From positions 62,001 to 126,000 of the forward strand of contig JADKKR010000009.1 in NCBI GenBank assembly GCA_016720395.1: a stretch of DNA of 64,000 bases. Direction: 5' to 3'. The notes under the pieces are model-generated. The model was not told where the DNA came from. It did no database searches and saw nothing but the letters and a program-made list of their open reading frames with translations. This stretch comes from Geobacteraceae bacterium (lineage in GTDB: Bacteria > Desulfobacterota > Desulfuromonadia > Geobacterales > Pseudopelobacteraceae). The stretch's first letter is position 1. Each line of letters opens with the position of its first letter. Of this stretch, positions 26,200 to 35,354 are shown piece after piece. A program made the translations under genes and the position numbers.

Positions 26200-27388
26200 A
26201 CCGGAACCTCTCTACCTGTACCTGCAGAACATAATCCGCCCGTGCCCCTGTTTTCATTGATTCCAGCTGCTGCAGGTCAATCCCGAGTTCACGTGCCGAC
26301 CTGCCGGCAATATCCACTGCCACGCGCCACTCTTCCGGCTCACTCCCGCCTTCCTTGTCAGCCGCTGCCACCACTGGCAGTATGCCTGTGATGCCCGCCT
26401 TGATGGCTTCTCCGGCCAATTTGACTCTGGTTGAATCCCGCAGGTTATCCCACAGGTTGAACGTCCCGTGAAGCCTGCTGACCCATGACAGTGTCTTTCC
26501 GAAGTGAGCCGGCAGGCGCAGGCCGTGGCAGAACGGCCCTGCCATTCTGAATCCGGTCTGATCGTGTCCATGATGTCGGGGATAGAGTGAAGGGGGGGTG
26601 GCAAGCTTTCCGATATCGTGAAAGAACGCGCAGAAGCGTGCCAGCGGGTCGTCTGTTACTGCGGCCACCCGTTGCAACACCTGCAGCGAGTGGGTGAACA
26701 GGTCCCCCTCGGGGTGGTGTTCGAGAGGGCCGGCGGGAATATGCTGCATGCGGAATACATCAGGCAGATATGTCTGACCGAGTTCGTAGTCCAGCATGAG
26801 CAGAAAGAAGCGTCCCGGGTCTTTGCATTCCAGCGCCTTGAGCATCTCGCGGCTGAAACGTTCAACGGGGATATGTGAGAGCCTGCCGCCCAGGTCGCTG
26901 TCTCGCAGCAGCTTTTCACATTCATGTGTCATGCGCCAGTTATCGGCTGCAAATCGGAAGGCCCGGAAGACACGCAGGGGATCGTCTGAAAACGTATTCC
27001 GGCTACAGGGTGACAGCAGCCGCTGTTCCAGATCTTCTCGTGCTCCCAGCGGATCAACGATTTCGCCTTCCAGGGTGATTGCCATGGCGTTGATCGTAAA
27101 ATCGCGTCGTTGCAAATCGCCGGACAGCTCTTCTACATCGTTGAGTAGGGTCACTTCGACCGTTCCAAGTCCTTCTATCTGCCGGTAGCGAATGGGAGCG
27201 GTACTTCTTCCCTCGACCAGGTGGAAACCGAGCGAGGTATATTCGTCAGGTGTCAGCGAGGCTGCCAGGTCAATATCCGAATTTTCCCTGCCCGTCAGAA
27301 AATCGCGCACGGCGCCACCCACCAGAAACACCCTGCCATGGGTGTTCCGCGGGAAGGTTCCTTTGAGACGGTCGAGGATATTAAGCAC
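26177..27388 (-). CDS. CCA tRNA nucleotidyltransferase / poly(A) polymerase family protein with HD-like region
   Basis: Class II nucleotidyltransferase of 403 residues from a GTG start. The head domain shows VFLVGGAVRDFLTGRENSDIDLA with the DxD metal site, RRDFTINAMAI and DPLRVFRAFRFAA. A metal-binding HD motif is in ARFCAFFHDIGKLATPPS. The combination points to a CCA-adding or repair enzyme for tRNA 3' ends. A second family member (pcnB, 36705) is in the same window, so one may add CCA and the other A tails. Which does which cannot be settled by eye. Confidence 0.82.
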   Translation of the reverse strand: MLNILDRLKGTFPRNTHGRVFLVGGAVRDFLTGRENSDIDLAASLTPDEYTSLGFHLVEGRSTAPIRYRQIEGLGTVEVTLLNDVEELSGDLQRRDFTINAMAITLEGEIVDPLGAREDLEQRLLSPCSRNTFSDDPLRVFRAFRFAADNWRMTHECEKLLRDSDLGGRLSHIPVERFSREMLKALECKDPGRFFLLMLDYELGQTYLPDVFRMQHIPAGPLEHHPEGDLFTHSLQVLQRVAAVTDDPLARFCAFFHDIGKLATPPSLYPRHHGHDQTGFRMAGPFCHGLRLPAHFGKTLSWVSRLHGTFNLWDNLRDSTRVKLAGEAIKAGITGILPVVAAADKEGGSEPEEWRVAVDIAGRSARELGIDLQQLESMKTGARADYVLQVQVERFRSTRTAST

Positions 27389-27441
27389 GGTCGGGGCCTG
27401 GATAAACGTTGAAATGACAGAAAAATAATTTTCACGATCGC

Positions 27442-27466
27442 CTGAACAGATCTGCGATCTGTTCAG
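27442..27466 (-). terminator. Hairpin at the end of the haem-sensor diguanylate cyclase gene
   Basis: Perfect 11-base arms ctgaacagatc (27442-27452) and gatctgttcag (27456-27466) have a 3-base loop. The hairpin overlaps the stop codon; a T-rich stretch follows on the minus strand about 12 bases on. Confidence 0.55.
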
Positions 27467-28761
27467 GGACCACAGACCCGGTTGCGGCCTTCTGATTTGG
27501 CCAGATACAGTGCATGGTCTGCTCTCCTGAGAAGGTCATTGATATCTGCATCACTGGTCTGTATCACGGCCACACCGGCGCTGACGGTTACCCTGGCACT
27601 GACCTTGCCTTCGGTAACCGTCTCCTGCCGGATTGCAGCAATAATCCTCTCAGCAAGTGAGACCGCCTCTTCAGAAGGTGATGCAGGGGCTATGATCAGA
27701 AACTCCTCACCGCCGACCCGGCCGACAATGTCATAGGGGCGCACACTGCCCTGCATGCGTTCAGCCACGCGCCTCAGGACAAAATCACCGAACGGATGAC
27801 CATAAGTGTCGTTAATGTCTTTGAAGTGATCGATATCAAGGGAAATGAGGCAGATCGACTCACCCAGGCGGATGGCGCGCTGAAATTCCTCTTCCAGCCG
27901 CGCCATGACCTGGCGGCGGTTGCTCAAGCCGGTCAGTTCATCGGTCAAGGCCATGGTCTGAAGGCGGGCCTGGGCATTTTTCAGGTCCTTTGCCAGACGC
28001 AACGTCATGAAATAGGTGATGGCGGTCAGAAATCCTATCAGGGAGATTGCCGATAGCAGGATGATCAGCCTCGTATGACGGGTCTCTTTGAGTAATTCCT
28101 CTACGGGGATGGAGATGCTGACGGCACCGAGAATATCGCCTTGGGCGATAGGCAGTTCCCGGTGGCATCCGAGGCAGCTTTTTTCTGCATAGAGCGGTGA
28201 AATGTAACGGAAAACGGGGGGTGCGGAGTCCTTAAGCATCTCATAGTACTCCTGTTTCTCTTTACTGAAGAGCCTCAATCCTTTTTGCTCAAAGGTGTCG
28301 GGTGTGTTGGCGGGGTCAAGCGGCCAGTAGCTGACCAACCGGAATCTGACGCCGCCGGTAAGCTCGCTTCGGCGGGAAATTTCGGTCGTCATGATGGCAT
28401 GATTACGGATGGTCAAAACCCGATTATCGGCACACGGGATATCCGGGTTTATCCCGAGCTTTTCCAGGTAGATGTTGGATTTTACCTCATCTGACTTTTC
28501 AACGTACACGCCCCCGTAATCAAAATTCCACCTTTTTGTATGGTTGATCAGATCAAGGTAGGTAATAGCCTGTTCCCGCACCCTTTGCAGCGAGAGACGG
28601 GAGGCGTTGTTGTCAAGGATGATAAAGATGGAGGCAATAAAGATCGAGATAATGATACACAGTGAAATCAGGAATGATTCCAGACGTTTGAAATTAAGCA
28701 CCGGAAGCATTTTGAGCAGTCTGTTATGCAAGATATCTTCCGCCTTTATCCTGATGCCCAT
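27463..28761 (-). CDS. Diguanylate cyclase with periplasmic DUF3365-like haem-c sensor domain
   Basis: 432 residues. A membrane helix at about 28-50 leads to a periplasmic region of some 190 residues that contains one CLGCH haem-c site near its end (YISPLYAEKSCLGCHREL), the arrangement of DUF3365/Tll0287-type sensors. A second helix (about 237-259) leads to a GGDEF domain with the active motif RVGGEEF and the inhibitory RPYD site five residues upstream. It should make c-di-GMP in response to a redox, gas or ligand signal read by the haem. The start is uncertain: an internal Met 17 codons on is also possible and no strong Shine-Dalgarno is seen. Confidence 0.88.
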   Translation of the reverse strand: MGIRIKAEDILHNRLLKMLPVLNFKRLESFLISLCIIISIFIASIFIILDNNASRLSLQRVREQAITYLDLINHTKRWNFDYGGVYVEKSDEVKSNIYLEKLGINPDIPCADNRVLTIRNHAIMTTEISRRSELTGGVRFRLVSYWPLDPANTPDTFEQKGLRLFSKEKQEYYEMLKDSAPPVFRYISPLYAEKSCLGCHRELPIAQGDILGAVSISIPVEELLKETRHTRLIILLSAISLIGFLTAITYFMTLRLAKDLKNAQARLQTMALTDELTGLSNRRQVMARLEEEFQRAIRLGESICLISLDIDHFKDINDTYGHPFGDFVLRRVAERMQGSVRPYDIVGRVGGEEFLIIAPASPSEEAVSLAERIIAAIRQETVTEGKVSARVTVSAGVAVIQTSDADINDLLRRADHALYLAKSEGRNRVCGP

Positions 28762-28965
28762 ACAGATGTCATCATGCAGGAATAGCGCATCACCTGTCTG
28801 TAACTGTTTGATCTTTAATTAAACTATAACAGTTGCGGCCCCGTCAAGCGCAAAGGTCCTCCTCAGCAGAAGGACAGGGGGAATTCACACCCCTGACATA
28901 ACAGGGCGTGACAACGCTTTCGGGTGGATTCCTCGGGATATGAAAGTATACCATCTCTTTTTCTG

Positions 28966-30441
28966 TTATCTACAGCGAAGGTACTCGATCAACAGCCGTA
29001 CACCGATCCCTGTTGCCCCCTTTGGAGAGCAGGGCAGCGCCTTGTCGCGCCAGGCGGTGCCTGCGATGTCCAGATGAGCCCAGGGTGTTGTGCCGACGAA
29101 TTGTTTCAGGAACCACCCGGCGGTGATGCTGCCTCCATCGCGGCTGCCGGCGTTCTTCAGGTCGGCGATGTCGCTCTTCATGGCTTCACCATAGCTATCC
29201 CACAAGGGCAATTCCCAGACACGTTCACCGCAGCGTTCGCCGGCCTGTTTCAGGCTGTTGAGCAGACGCTGATTGTTGCCCATCAAACCGCTGGCCTCGT
29301 GCCCGAGGGCAACCACACAGGCGCCGGTTAAGGTTGCCAGGTCGATCATGGCCACCGGCTTGAACCTCCGGGCGAAATGCAGTGCATCGCACAGTATCAG
29401 GCGGCCCTCGGCATCGGTATTGGTGATTTCGATGGTGGTGCCGCAAAGGGAGGTAACCACGTCACCCGGCTTGTAGGCCTTGCCGTCGGGCATATTCTCG
29501 GCTGTTGGAATAATCCCCACCAGGTTGATTGGAAGACCCAGTCCGGCTGCCGCCTGCATGGCCCCCAGTACTGCAGCGCTGCCTGCCATGTCGGTCTTCA
29601 TCTCCTCCATCCCGGCCCCCGGCTTGATGGAAATTCCACCCGAATCAAAGGTGATTCCCTTGCCGACCAGTGCTACCGGCCGACTCCGGTCTCCGGCGCC
29701 GCGGTATTCAAGTACGATCAGACGTGGTGCCTCTGCCGCACCTTTGCCGACGGCAATCAGGGCATTCAAACCCAGTTGTACAAGTTCTTCATATTCGTAG
29801 ACCCGACACTCCATTGCGTGCCGTAAGGCCATCTCCCGCGCTGTATCTGCCAAAAATGCCGGTGTGACCACATTGCCCGGTTGGGACACCAGGTCACGGG
29901 CCAGTTGCACCGCCCGGCAGAGGGTCTGCGAGCGTTCGACTGACGTGACGGCCTCTTTTCTATTGCCGCCCGGTAACAGCAGGCTCATCGCCGTGAAGCT
30001 GAAGTGTTCATCCCTGTCTTTGGTCTTGTACATGTCGAACAGGTAGCTGCCCAGCAGGGAACCCTCACAGACAGCTTCCAGGGCTGTGCCCGGTTCTCCG
30101 GACATATGAAGTGCCGTTGCAAACGAGGGTATACGTGCCGTGCGCAGCACCTGAACGGCATTCCCGGCCGCCTGGCGCATTCGTTCGCCATTCAGTTCAC
30201 TCTTTTTCCCAAGTCCCACCAGCAGCAGGCGCTCGGCCGGCATTTTTCCCAAAGTGTGGATCAGGTGGCTCGTGTTGACCTTGCCGCTGAATTCACGGCT
30301 GTCGGCCAGGCGCCCCAGGCAGCCATCCAGAGCAGCATCGCAGGCGGTGAACAGGTCGTCACGGGTATTTTCGAAACATCCGATGACCAGGGCAGGGGAG
30401 ATGTGTTTCAAAGGTGAGGCGGTGATAACATTGATATTCAT
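28966..30441 (-). CDS. pepA: Leucyl aminopeptidase (M17)
   Basis: Dizinc aminopeptidase of 491 residues. The catalytic C-terminal half has VALVGKGITFDSGGISIKPG (metal and active-site Lys), MKTDMAGSAAVLG, and the family signature NTDAEGRL followed by LCDALHFA. The N-terminal half is the less conserved macro-like domain. GAGGTG precedes the ATG. Roles include peptide turnover; some members also bind DNA at recombination sites. It is divergent from the desaturase gene, with 160 bases between the starts. Confidence 0.96.
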   Translation of the reverse strand: MNINVITASPLKHISPALVIGCFENTRDDLFTACDAALDGCLGRLADSREFSGKVNTSHLIHTLGKMPAERLLLVGLGKKSELNGERMRQAAGNAVQVLRTARIPSFATALHMSGEPGTALEAVCEGSLLGSYLFDMYKTKDRDEHFSFTAMSLLLPGGNRKEAVTSVERSQTLCRAVQLARDLVSQPGNVVTPAFLADTAREMALRHAMECRVYEYEELVQLGLNALIAVGKGAAEAPRLIVLEYRGAGDRSRPVALVGKGITFDSGGISIKPGAGMEEMKTDMAGSAAVLGAMQAAAGLGLPINLVGIIPTAENMPDGKAYKPGDVVTSLCGTTIEITNTDAEGRLILCDALHFARRFKPVAMIDLATLTGACVVALGHEASGLMGNNQRLLNSLKQAGERCGERVWELPLWDSYGEAMKSDIADLKNAGSRDGGSITAGWFLKQFVGTTPWAHLDIAGTAWRDKALPCSPKGATGIGVRLLIEYLRCR

Positions 30442-30601
30442 GGGGCACCTCGTCGTATTGATTTATCCAAGACAGCAGCTATCCACCCTTACAAGCGGCC
30501 GATTTTCATCTTCTTCCACGTACACCATTCGTTTGAGTTCTGTGTTTAATTTGATATTATTGTACACAACTAAATCGAATTCAACACTGAAGGAGCTGAG
30601 T

Positions 30602-31621
30602 ATGTCCTTCAATCCCGTACTCATAATTGCCAAGGCAGAGAAACCGGAGTGGTACAAGGCCACAGCGCGGTTCGCCATAGCACAGCCGCTAGTTGCTCTC
30701 CGGCAGATACTCATCACCGTCATCCCTTATCTGCTCTTGCTAGCTCTTATGGCCTGGACTGTGCTGGCAGGCCTCCACTACGGCATCACCCTCGCCCTCG
30801 CTGTGCCGGCGTCCGGCCTTTTCGCCCGCATCTTCATCTTCTTCCATGATTGTACCCATGGCTCGTTCCTGCCGTCTCCGCGTTGGAACCGGAATGTGGG
30901 GTATGTTTTAGGCATCCTGACCTTTACCGCTTTCCACGACTGGCGGCGCAGCCATTCCGGGCATCACATAACCGCCGGCGACCTGGATCGGCGCGGCATA
31001 GGGGATATCACGACAATGACGGTCGAGGAGTATCTGTCTGCTTTGCCGATTAAGCGACTGGCTTATCGCCTGTACCGGCATCCTTTGATTATGTTAGGCA
31101 TCGGTCCGCTGTATTACTTTCTGCTGCGCAACCGTTACCCGTCGCCGGGTGCCAAAAGGATTGATTTTATAAGCGTCATCTCCACCAACCTTGCTCTTGC
31201 GGCCATTGTGGTTACAGCCAGCCTGACAATCGGATTCAGGACCTATCTGCTGGTGCAGGGACCGGTCCTGGTCATGGCAGCGACACTCGGGGTCTGGCTG
31301 TTCTATAACCAGCATCAGTTCGAGGGTGTCTACTGGGCCCGCCATGACGAATGGAACCCGTGGCGGGTAGCCATGGAGGGGTCCTCGTACTATACGTTGC
31401 CAAAGGTATTGCAGTGGTTCACCGGCAACATCGGATTTCATCACGTTCACCATATGCGCCCCGGCATTCCCAATTACCGGCTGCAAGAGTGTTACGTGTC
31501 GATTCCGGAACTGCAGGCGGTCAAACCGTTGACCCTTCGCTCGAGTATGGGATCTCTGCGCATGAACCTGTATGATGAGCAGCAGCGCAAGATGGTCAGT
31601 TTCCGTTCACTGGAGCACTAA
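30602..31621 (+). CDS. Membrane fatty acid desaturase
   Basis: Oxygen-dependent acyl-lipid desaturase of 339 residues. The three histidine boxes are HDCTHG (about 82-86), HSGHH (118-122) and HHVHH near the C-terminus; pairs of membrane helices lie between them. AAGGAG sits correctly before the ATG, whereas the extended frame from 30254 runs antisense to pepA and is rejected. The layout resembles Delta-12/omega-6 desaturases, but regiochemistry cannot be read. It needs oxygen, so it is meaningful together with the cbb3 oxidase here, and complements FabA and the Pfa synthase. Confidence 0.9.
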   Translation: MSFNPVLIIAKAEKPEWYKATARFAIAQPLVALRQILITVIPYLLLLALMAWTVLAGLHYGITLALAVPASGLFARIFIFFHDCTHGSFLPSPRWNRNVGYVLGILTFTAFHDWRRSHSGHHITAGDLDRRGIGDITTMTVEEYLSALPIKRLAYRLYRHPLIMLGIGPLYYFLLRNRYPSPGAKRIDFISVISTNLALAAIVVTASLTIGFRTYLLVQGPVLVMAATLGVWLFYNQHQFEGVYWARHDEWNPWRVAMEGSSYYTLPKVLQWFTGNIGFHHVHHMRPGIPNYRLQECYVSIPELQAVKPLTLRSSMGSLRMNLYDEQQRKMVSFRSLEH

Positions 31622-31639
31622 CACCCGTATAGAAACCTC

Positions 31640-32512
31640 CTAGCCGAGCCGGATCAGGACCGCACCTGCCATGATGAAGCATGCTGAAACAAGGCGGATC
31701 CTGCCGAATGATTCCCGCAGGAAGAGGATGCCGATCATTACGCCGATGACAATGCTGACCTGGCGTACCGGTACGGCATAGCTTACCGGCGACAGATTCA
31801 GGCCGTAGCGGAAGGTAAGAAACGAGGCCATCATTATCGGACCGCTGCACAGGATCAATCCCCAGTGCTCTCGAAGTTCGGCACCGATCTGTGAACGGTA
31901 CTTCGTGCGGAATATGTTGAAAGACATCAGGAACAGCATGATCAGTACCAGGATAAATGTGAAATAGAGCGGAGAATAGTTCCTGACCCCGCTCTTTTCG
32001 GCAATCGAGCCAATGGAGTAGATGAAGCCGGCTGTAAGCGCATTGCGCACCGACGGGCTCTTCAGGCTGCGGAAGGGACGTACCATCTCTCCCGGTGTTA
32101 GAGACTGCAGCTGCATAGAATAGGTTCCGAAGATTACCAGCAGGATACCGCATATCCCGGCAAACGACAGGCGCTCTCCCAGTAGCAGGATGCCCCACAT
32201 CGGCACATAGACCATTGCCGTCTGGCTGAGCGGATAGACGACTGAAAGGTCGCCTCCGCGATACGCCCGGCCGTTGAAGAGATGGTAGAGTACGAAACAT
32301 ACCGCCCCGAGACAGATCAGCAGCAGCGTACGGGTATCCGGGCGCTGGAAAGGTTCCGGCAGCAAAAGGATGATCAGGGAGAACAGGCTGCCGGAGGCAA
32401 CAAACATCCACCAGATAAAGACCGTTTTATGGCGGCTGCGCTTTACCAGCAGATTCCATAGTGCATGCATGACAGCCGAAATGACGATCAGGGTAAAGGC
32501 GAGCTGGCTCAT
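31640..32512 (-). CDS. EamA/DMT superfamily transporter
   Basis: 290 residues with ten predicted membrane segments in two five-helix repeats. Features of the drug/metabolite transporter fold are visible: FVASGSLFSLIILLL, VYPLSQTAMVYVPMWGILLLGE at the end of repeat one, VSYAVPVRQVSIVIGVMIG and FLRESFG at the end of repeat two. Substrate unknown; relatives export amino acids or other metabolites. It converges on the desaturase gene with 18 bases between stops. Confidence 0.85.
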   Translation of the reverse strand: MSQLAFTLIVISAVMHALWNLLVKRSRHKTVFIWWMFVASGSLFSLIILLLPEPFQRPDTRTLLLICLGAVCFVLYHLFNGRAYRGGDLSVVYPLSQTAMVYVPMWGILLLGERLSFAGICGILLVIFGTYSMQLQSLTPGEMVRPFRSLKSPSVRNALTAGFIYSIGSIAEKSGVRNYSPLYFTFILVLIMLFLMSFNIFRTKYRSQIGAELREHWGLILCSGPIMMASFLTFRYGLNLSPVSYAVPVRQVSIVIGVMIGILFLRESFGRIRLVSACFIMAGAVLIRLG

Positions 32513-32573
32513 GGAGGGAGTATAACCGAAGTTGGCCGGAGTGTGCTAGGATGCGACAGTCCGTATTCCGTTT

Positions 32574-32954
32574 TTATTCAAGAATCCTGGCATCAACGGC
32601 AAAATACTCCGATTCGCCAAAACAGTTTGTCGGGATGCCTTTGTGCTGTTCGTAGGAGAGTGAAATCTTTTTGCCCTGGGATGAATGGAACTTTTCGATT
32701 ACCGCCCGGTCACGCACTGAAAAAATGAACTTCTCCGGTATAGCTCCCGGTACCGGCAGCATCTGCAGCTCGCCTTCCCAGGTCTTGCAGAGCCACCCTT
32801 TTTCTGAAAACTTCTGGACGTAACCGATTCTTTCGCCCTTGGAATAACTCCAGTTAAGCACGATCATCATATACCCGGTACACAGTGCGGCAGCGACAAC
32901 AAGCAGTAGCAGTACGATCCTAACCACTTTTTTCCTTATTTCCACGCCTGACAT
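32574..32954 (-). CDS. Membrane-anchored protein of unknown function
   Basis: 126 residues with one N-terminal membrane anchor (about 11-31) and a small extracytoplasmic domain containing NWSYSKGERIGYVQKFSEKGWLCKTWEGEL, a conserved wording I have seen in unassigned proteins of several phyla. There are two cysteines in the domain. A single gene between the transporter and cvfB. Confidence 0.65.
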   Translation of the reverse strand: MSGVEIRKKVVRIVLLLLVVAAALCTGYMMIVLNWSYSKGERIGYVQKFSEKGWLCKTWEGELQMLPVPGAIPEKFIFSVRDRAVIEKFHSSQGKKISLSYEQHKGIPTNCFGESEYFAVDARILE

Positions 32955-33000
32955 TCTTCCTCCGATACACTCATAGAAATAATGGTTCCCGACATCGCTG

Positions 33001-33834
33001 CTAAGACCCGGCGCGAAGCCTGACGCCCTCGGGCGTTATGTCCACCAACCCCTCTTTGTACAAGCCGCCGATTGCTTTCTTGAAACTCTTTTTACTCATG
33101 TGCAGCAGGCTTACAATGTCGTCCGGCGTACTTTTGTCGCTGAGCGGCAGCATCCCCTTGTGAGCCGTGAGGGCATCCAGAATCGCCTCGCGATCAGAAG
33201 CCGCTTCCCGGGTACCGCCCATGCGCAGCGTGACGTCAATCTTGCCGTCCTCGCGGATCTTCTTCACATACCCCTGAATCCGCTCGCCGCAGGAAGGAGT
33301 GCTGTATAGTTCATTTTTAAACAGCAGGCCGCCGAAGGTATTATTGACCACGACCTTTACCCCCAGGTCACTGAAGGCATAGACCAGCAGTTCGACCATG
33401 TCTCCCACTGCCAGTGAGCCGTCCGCCGGCAGAAGGAACCTGTCCAGCCTGGCCGACGCGGCAACACGGTCACTGCTGTGCAGGTAGACGCGCACCAGCA
33501 CATCATCGCCCCTGCGCAACGCTGCGGTTTGCTCGCCAAACGGCAGAAGCAGGTCCTTTTCCAGACCCCAGTCCAGAAAGGTGCCGACCGTTACGTTGTC
33601 CTTGACCTTCAGCAGGGCGAAATCACCCACCACGGCACGAGGTTTCCTTGTAGTAGCCGTCAGTCGGTCGTCAGAATCCACATAGATGAATACGTTCAGT
33701 TCTCCGCCCGGAACTGCTCCCTTGGGAACCAGTCTCCCGGGGAGCAGGATATCTCCTGCCTCTGATGACAAAAAAGCGCCCGTAGCGGTGATCCGGGAAA
33801 TTGTAAGACGATTGTAGTTACCGATACGAAGCAT
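33001..33834 (-). CDS. cvfB: CvfB-type S1 RNA-binding protein
   Basis: 277 residues with repeated S1-like beta-barrel modules and a C-terminal winged helix. The start (RLTISRITATGAFLSSEAGDILLPGRLVP), the central RYLHS-type motif (VLVRVYLHSSDRVAASARLD) and the C-terminal TPDDIVSLLHMSKKSFKKAI are those of the CvfB/YitL family, regulators that bind RNA in other bacteria. The ATG is preceded by a weak Shine-Dalgarno. The next gene on this strand is a cytochrome, 46 bases upstream. Confidence 0.88.
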   Translation of the reverse strand: MLRIGNYNRLTISRITATGAFLSSEAGDILLPGRLVPKGAVPGGELNVFIYVDSDDRLTATTRKPRAVVGDFALLKVKDNVTVGTFLDWGLEKDLLLPFGEQTAALRRGDDVLVRVYLHSSDRVAASARLDRFLLPADGSLAVGDMVELLVYAFSDLGVKVVVNNTFGGLLFKNELYSTPSCGERIQGYVKKIREDGKIDVTLRMGGTREAASDREAILDALTAHKGMLPLSDKSTPDDIVSLLHMSKKSFKKAIGGLYKEGLVDITPEGVRLRAGS

Positions 33835-33880
33835 GGTTTTCTCATTCTTTCAGAATACGGGGAAAAAGTACCGGATTACA

Positions 33881-34207
33881 TCAGGCTCCCGGTTTGAAGT
33901 GACAGCGGTCACAGTTCTCCTTGATCAGGAAGCCGTTTTTGCCGTCGTGGCATTTACCGCAGAACTTGCCCTCGTAAAGGTCTTTCATGGTCATCTTGAC
34001 GGACCCTTTCTTCTTGGCTGGAAAGACGTCAGGATTGTGGCAGTCGCCACAGGAAAATCCGGCAGCCTTGTGGGTGGTGCCGTCAAAGATGACCAGCCCC
34101 ATGGACTCCTCAGGAAATTCGAGGATCTTGCCGGGTCCGACCGCAAGGGCGTTACTGACTGCCATAAGCACTATGAACAGGCAGATTGTCGAGAGCTGTT
34201 TTTTCAT
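33881..34207 (-). CDS. Periplasmic triheme cytochrome c7-type protein
   Basis: 108 residues with a signal peptide ending near SNALA and three haem sites: CGDCH, CGKCH and CDRCH. The spacing, with the MTMKDLYEGKFCGKCHDGK stretch and KENCDRCH at the end, matches the c7-type triheme module found singly or repeated in Geobacter nanowire-type cytochromes (recalled knowledge). A good GGAGA precedes the ATG. Likely a periplasmic electron carrier, transcribed before cvfB. Confidence 0.87.
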   Translation of the reverse strand: MKKQLSTICLFIVLMAVSNALAVGPGKILEFPEESMGLVIFDGTTHKAAGFSCGDCHNPDVFPAKKKGSVKMTMKDLYEGKFCGKCHDGKNGFLIKENCDRCHFKPGA

Positions 34208-34422
34208 GAACGGTCTCCTTGAAATTCTATTCTGTAAACATTATTCTTAAAATTCAGTACAGAAACGATTATTAACGTATCACGAACTCTTATCCGGATT
34301 GATCCAACGAGCGTGAAACAGATGATAGAATTGAGCAGAGCGGCGGTCAATAGAAAAGCTTATTCAGGATTTGAGCGATGTTGCCGTATCAAGGACGCTC
34401 GAAGATATCCAACCCTCAAAAA

Positions 34423-34953
34423 CTAATACGGAATGATCCCGACCCGCATAGATTTGACTGTATGGACCACATGCCCGTGAAGCAGGACCTGGCCGTCGGC
34501 ACATGCCATGGCAATCGAGCTCTTAACGATCTTCCTGATATCGAGGTGGTAGGTGATCGTGCCTGACGTCGGCAGTATCTCGCCCCGGTATTTGATTTCG
34601 CCGATTCCCAGGGCGCGTCCTTTGCCCTTGTAACCTTTCCAGCCGAGATAGAAACCGAGCAACTGGCATAACGCATCAACAGCCAGACTGCCCGGCATGA
34701 CAGGGTCATCCTTGAAGTGACAGGCGAAGAACCAGGTGTCTGCGCTTACCGTGAATTCCGCCTCGACTTCACCATTTCCATATCTGCCGCCCTCATCGGA
34801 AATACGGGTGATGCGGTCTATCATCAGCATATCCGGCAACGGCAGACGTGGATACGCGATACCGTTCAGTTCGCCGGTGCCGCATTTGAGAATCTCGTCC
34901 CTGGTGTATGAGCTTTTGATGGATGTATCTGTTACGGGAATCTGCTCTTTCAT
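34423..34953 (-). CDS. fabA: 3-hydroxydecanoyl-ACP dehydratase/isomerase
   Basis: 176 residues with the FabA hot-dog fold. The catalytic His and Asp are in FFACHFKDDPVMPGSLAVDAL, followed by QLLGFYLGWKGYKGKGRALGIGEIKY. FabA dehydrates 3-hydroxydecanoyl-ACP and isomerises it to the cis-3 form, the oxygen-free route to unsaturated fatty acids. A fabB partner is not in the window. The ATG has GAAA rather than a strong Shine-Dalgarno. It stands alone on the minus strand. Confidence 0.93.
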   Translation of the reverse strand: MKEQIPVTDTSIKSSYTRDEILKCGTGELNGIAYPRLPLPDMLMIDRITRISDEGGRYGNGEVEAEFTVSADTWFFACHFKDDPVMPGSLAVDALCQLLGFYLGWKGYKGKGRALGIGEIKYRGEILPTSGTITYHLDIRKIVKSSIAMACADGQVLLHGHVVHTVKSMRVGIIPY

Positions 34954-35043
34954 TTCTTTCCTAGCAGGTGATCACGCTGCCATCCGTCGGGGGCATCTGT
35001 GATCATCAGGGACAATATGGCTTATATACTGCTTCGTATATAT

Positions 35044-35091
35044 AAAAAAGTACAGGCCGATGTGGCAGTATTCGCCAACATCAGCCTGTAC
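35044..35091 (-). terminator. Terminator of the small Pro-rich lipoprotein gene
   Basis: A long hairpin: gtacaggccgatgt... (from 35050) pairs with acatcagcctgtac (to 35091), followed on the minus strand by a run of six T. Confidence 0.8.
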
Positions 35092-35154
35092 CCATAATAT
35101 GTTCCCGTTTTCGGAAAGTCCAACAATGATTGCTGTCAGAGTTCCTTTTTTGTC

Positions 35155-35289
35155 TTAACGTGGAACCGGGATAGGTGGAGGAGCAGGCAGGCCCGGAGGT
35201 CCTGGAGGCTGCCATAAGCGGCATCCCTGAACCATAAAACTTCCCGAGAGCACCATAACCAGTATCAGAAACAAGCGAATTTTTTTCAT
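35155..35289 (-). CDS. Small proline-rich lipoprotein
   Basis: A 44-residue protein. The signal peptide MKKIRLFLILVMVLSG leads to a lipobox-like MVQGC; the mature part is RLWQPPGPPGLPAPPPIPVPR, nearly all Pro, Gly and hydrophobic residues. AAGGAG lies nine bases before the ATG and a strong terminator follows the stop, so this is a real small transcription unit. Function unknown; the extended polyproline-like tail may simply tether or space. Confidence 0.72.
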   Translation of the reverse strand: MKKIRLFLILVMVLSGSFMVQGCRLWQPPGPPGLPAPPPIPVPR

Positions 35290-35354
35290 GATTGCTCCTT
35301 TGCAGGCGCTGTGCTTTTTAGATGACAGGGCTATAAAATAGACAGATCGAACAT

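Noticed and set aside
30254..30601. N-terminal extension of the desaturase
   Set aside because: It runs antisense to the start of pepA and through the divergent promoter region; the ATG at 30602 has a good Shine-Dalgarno.
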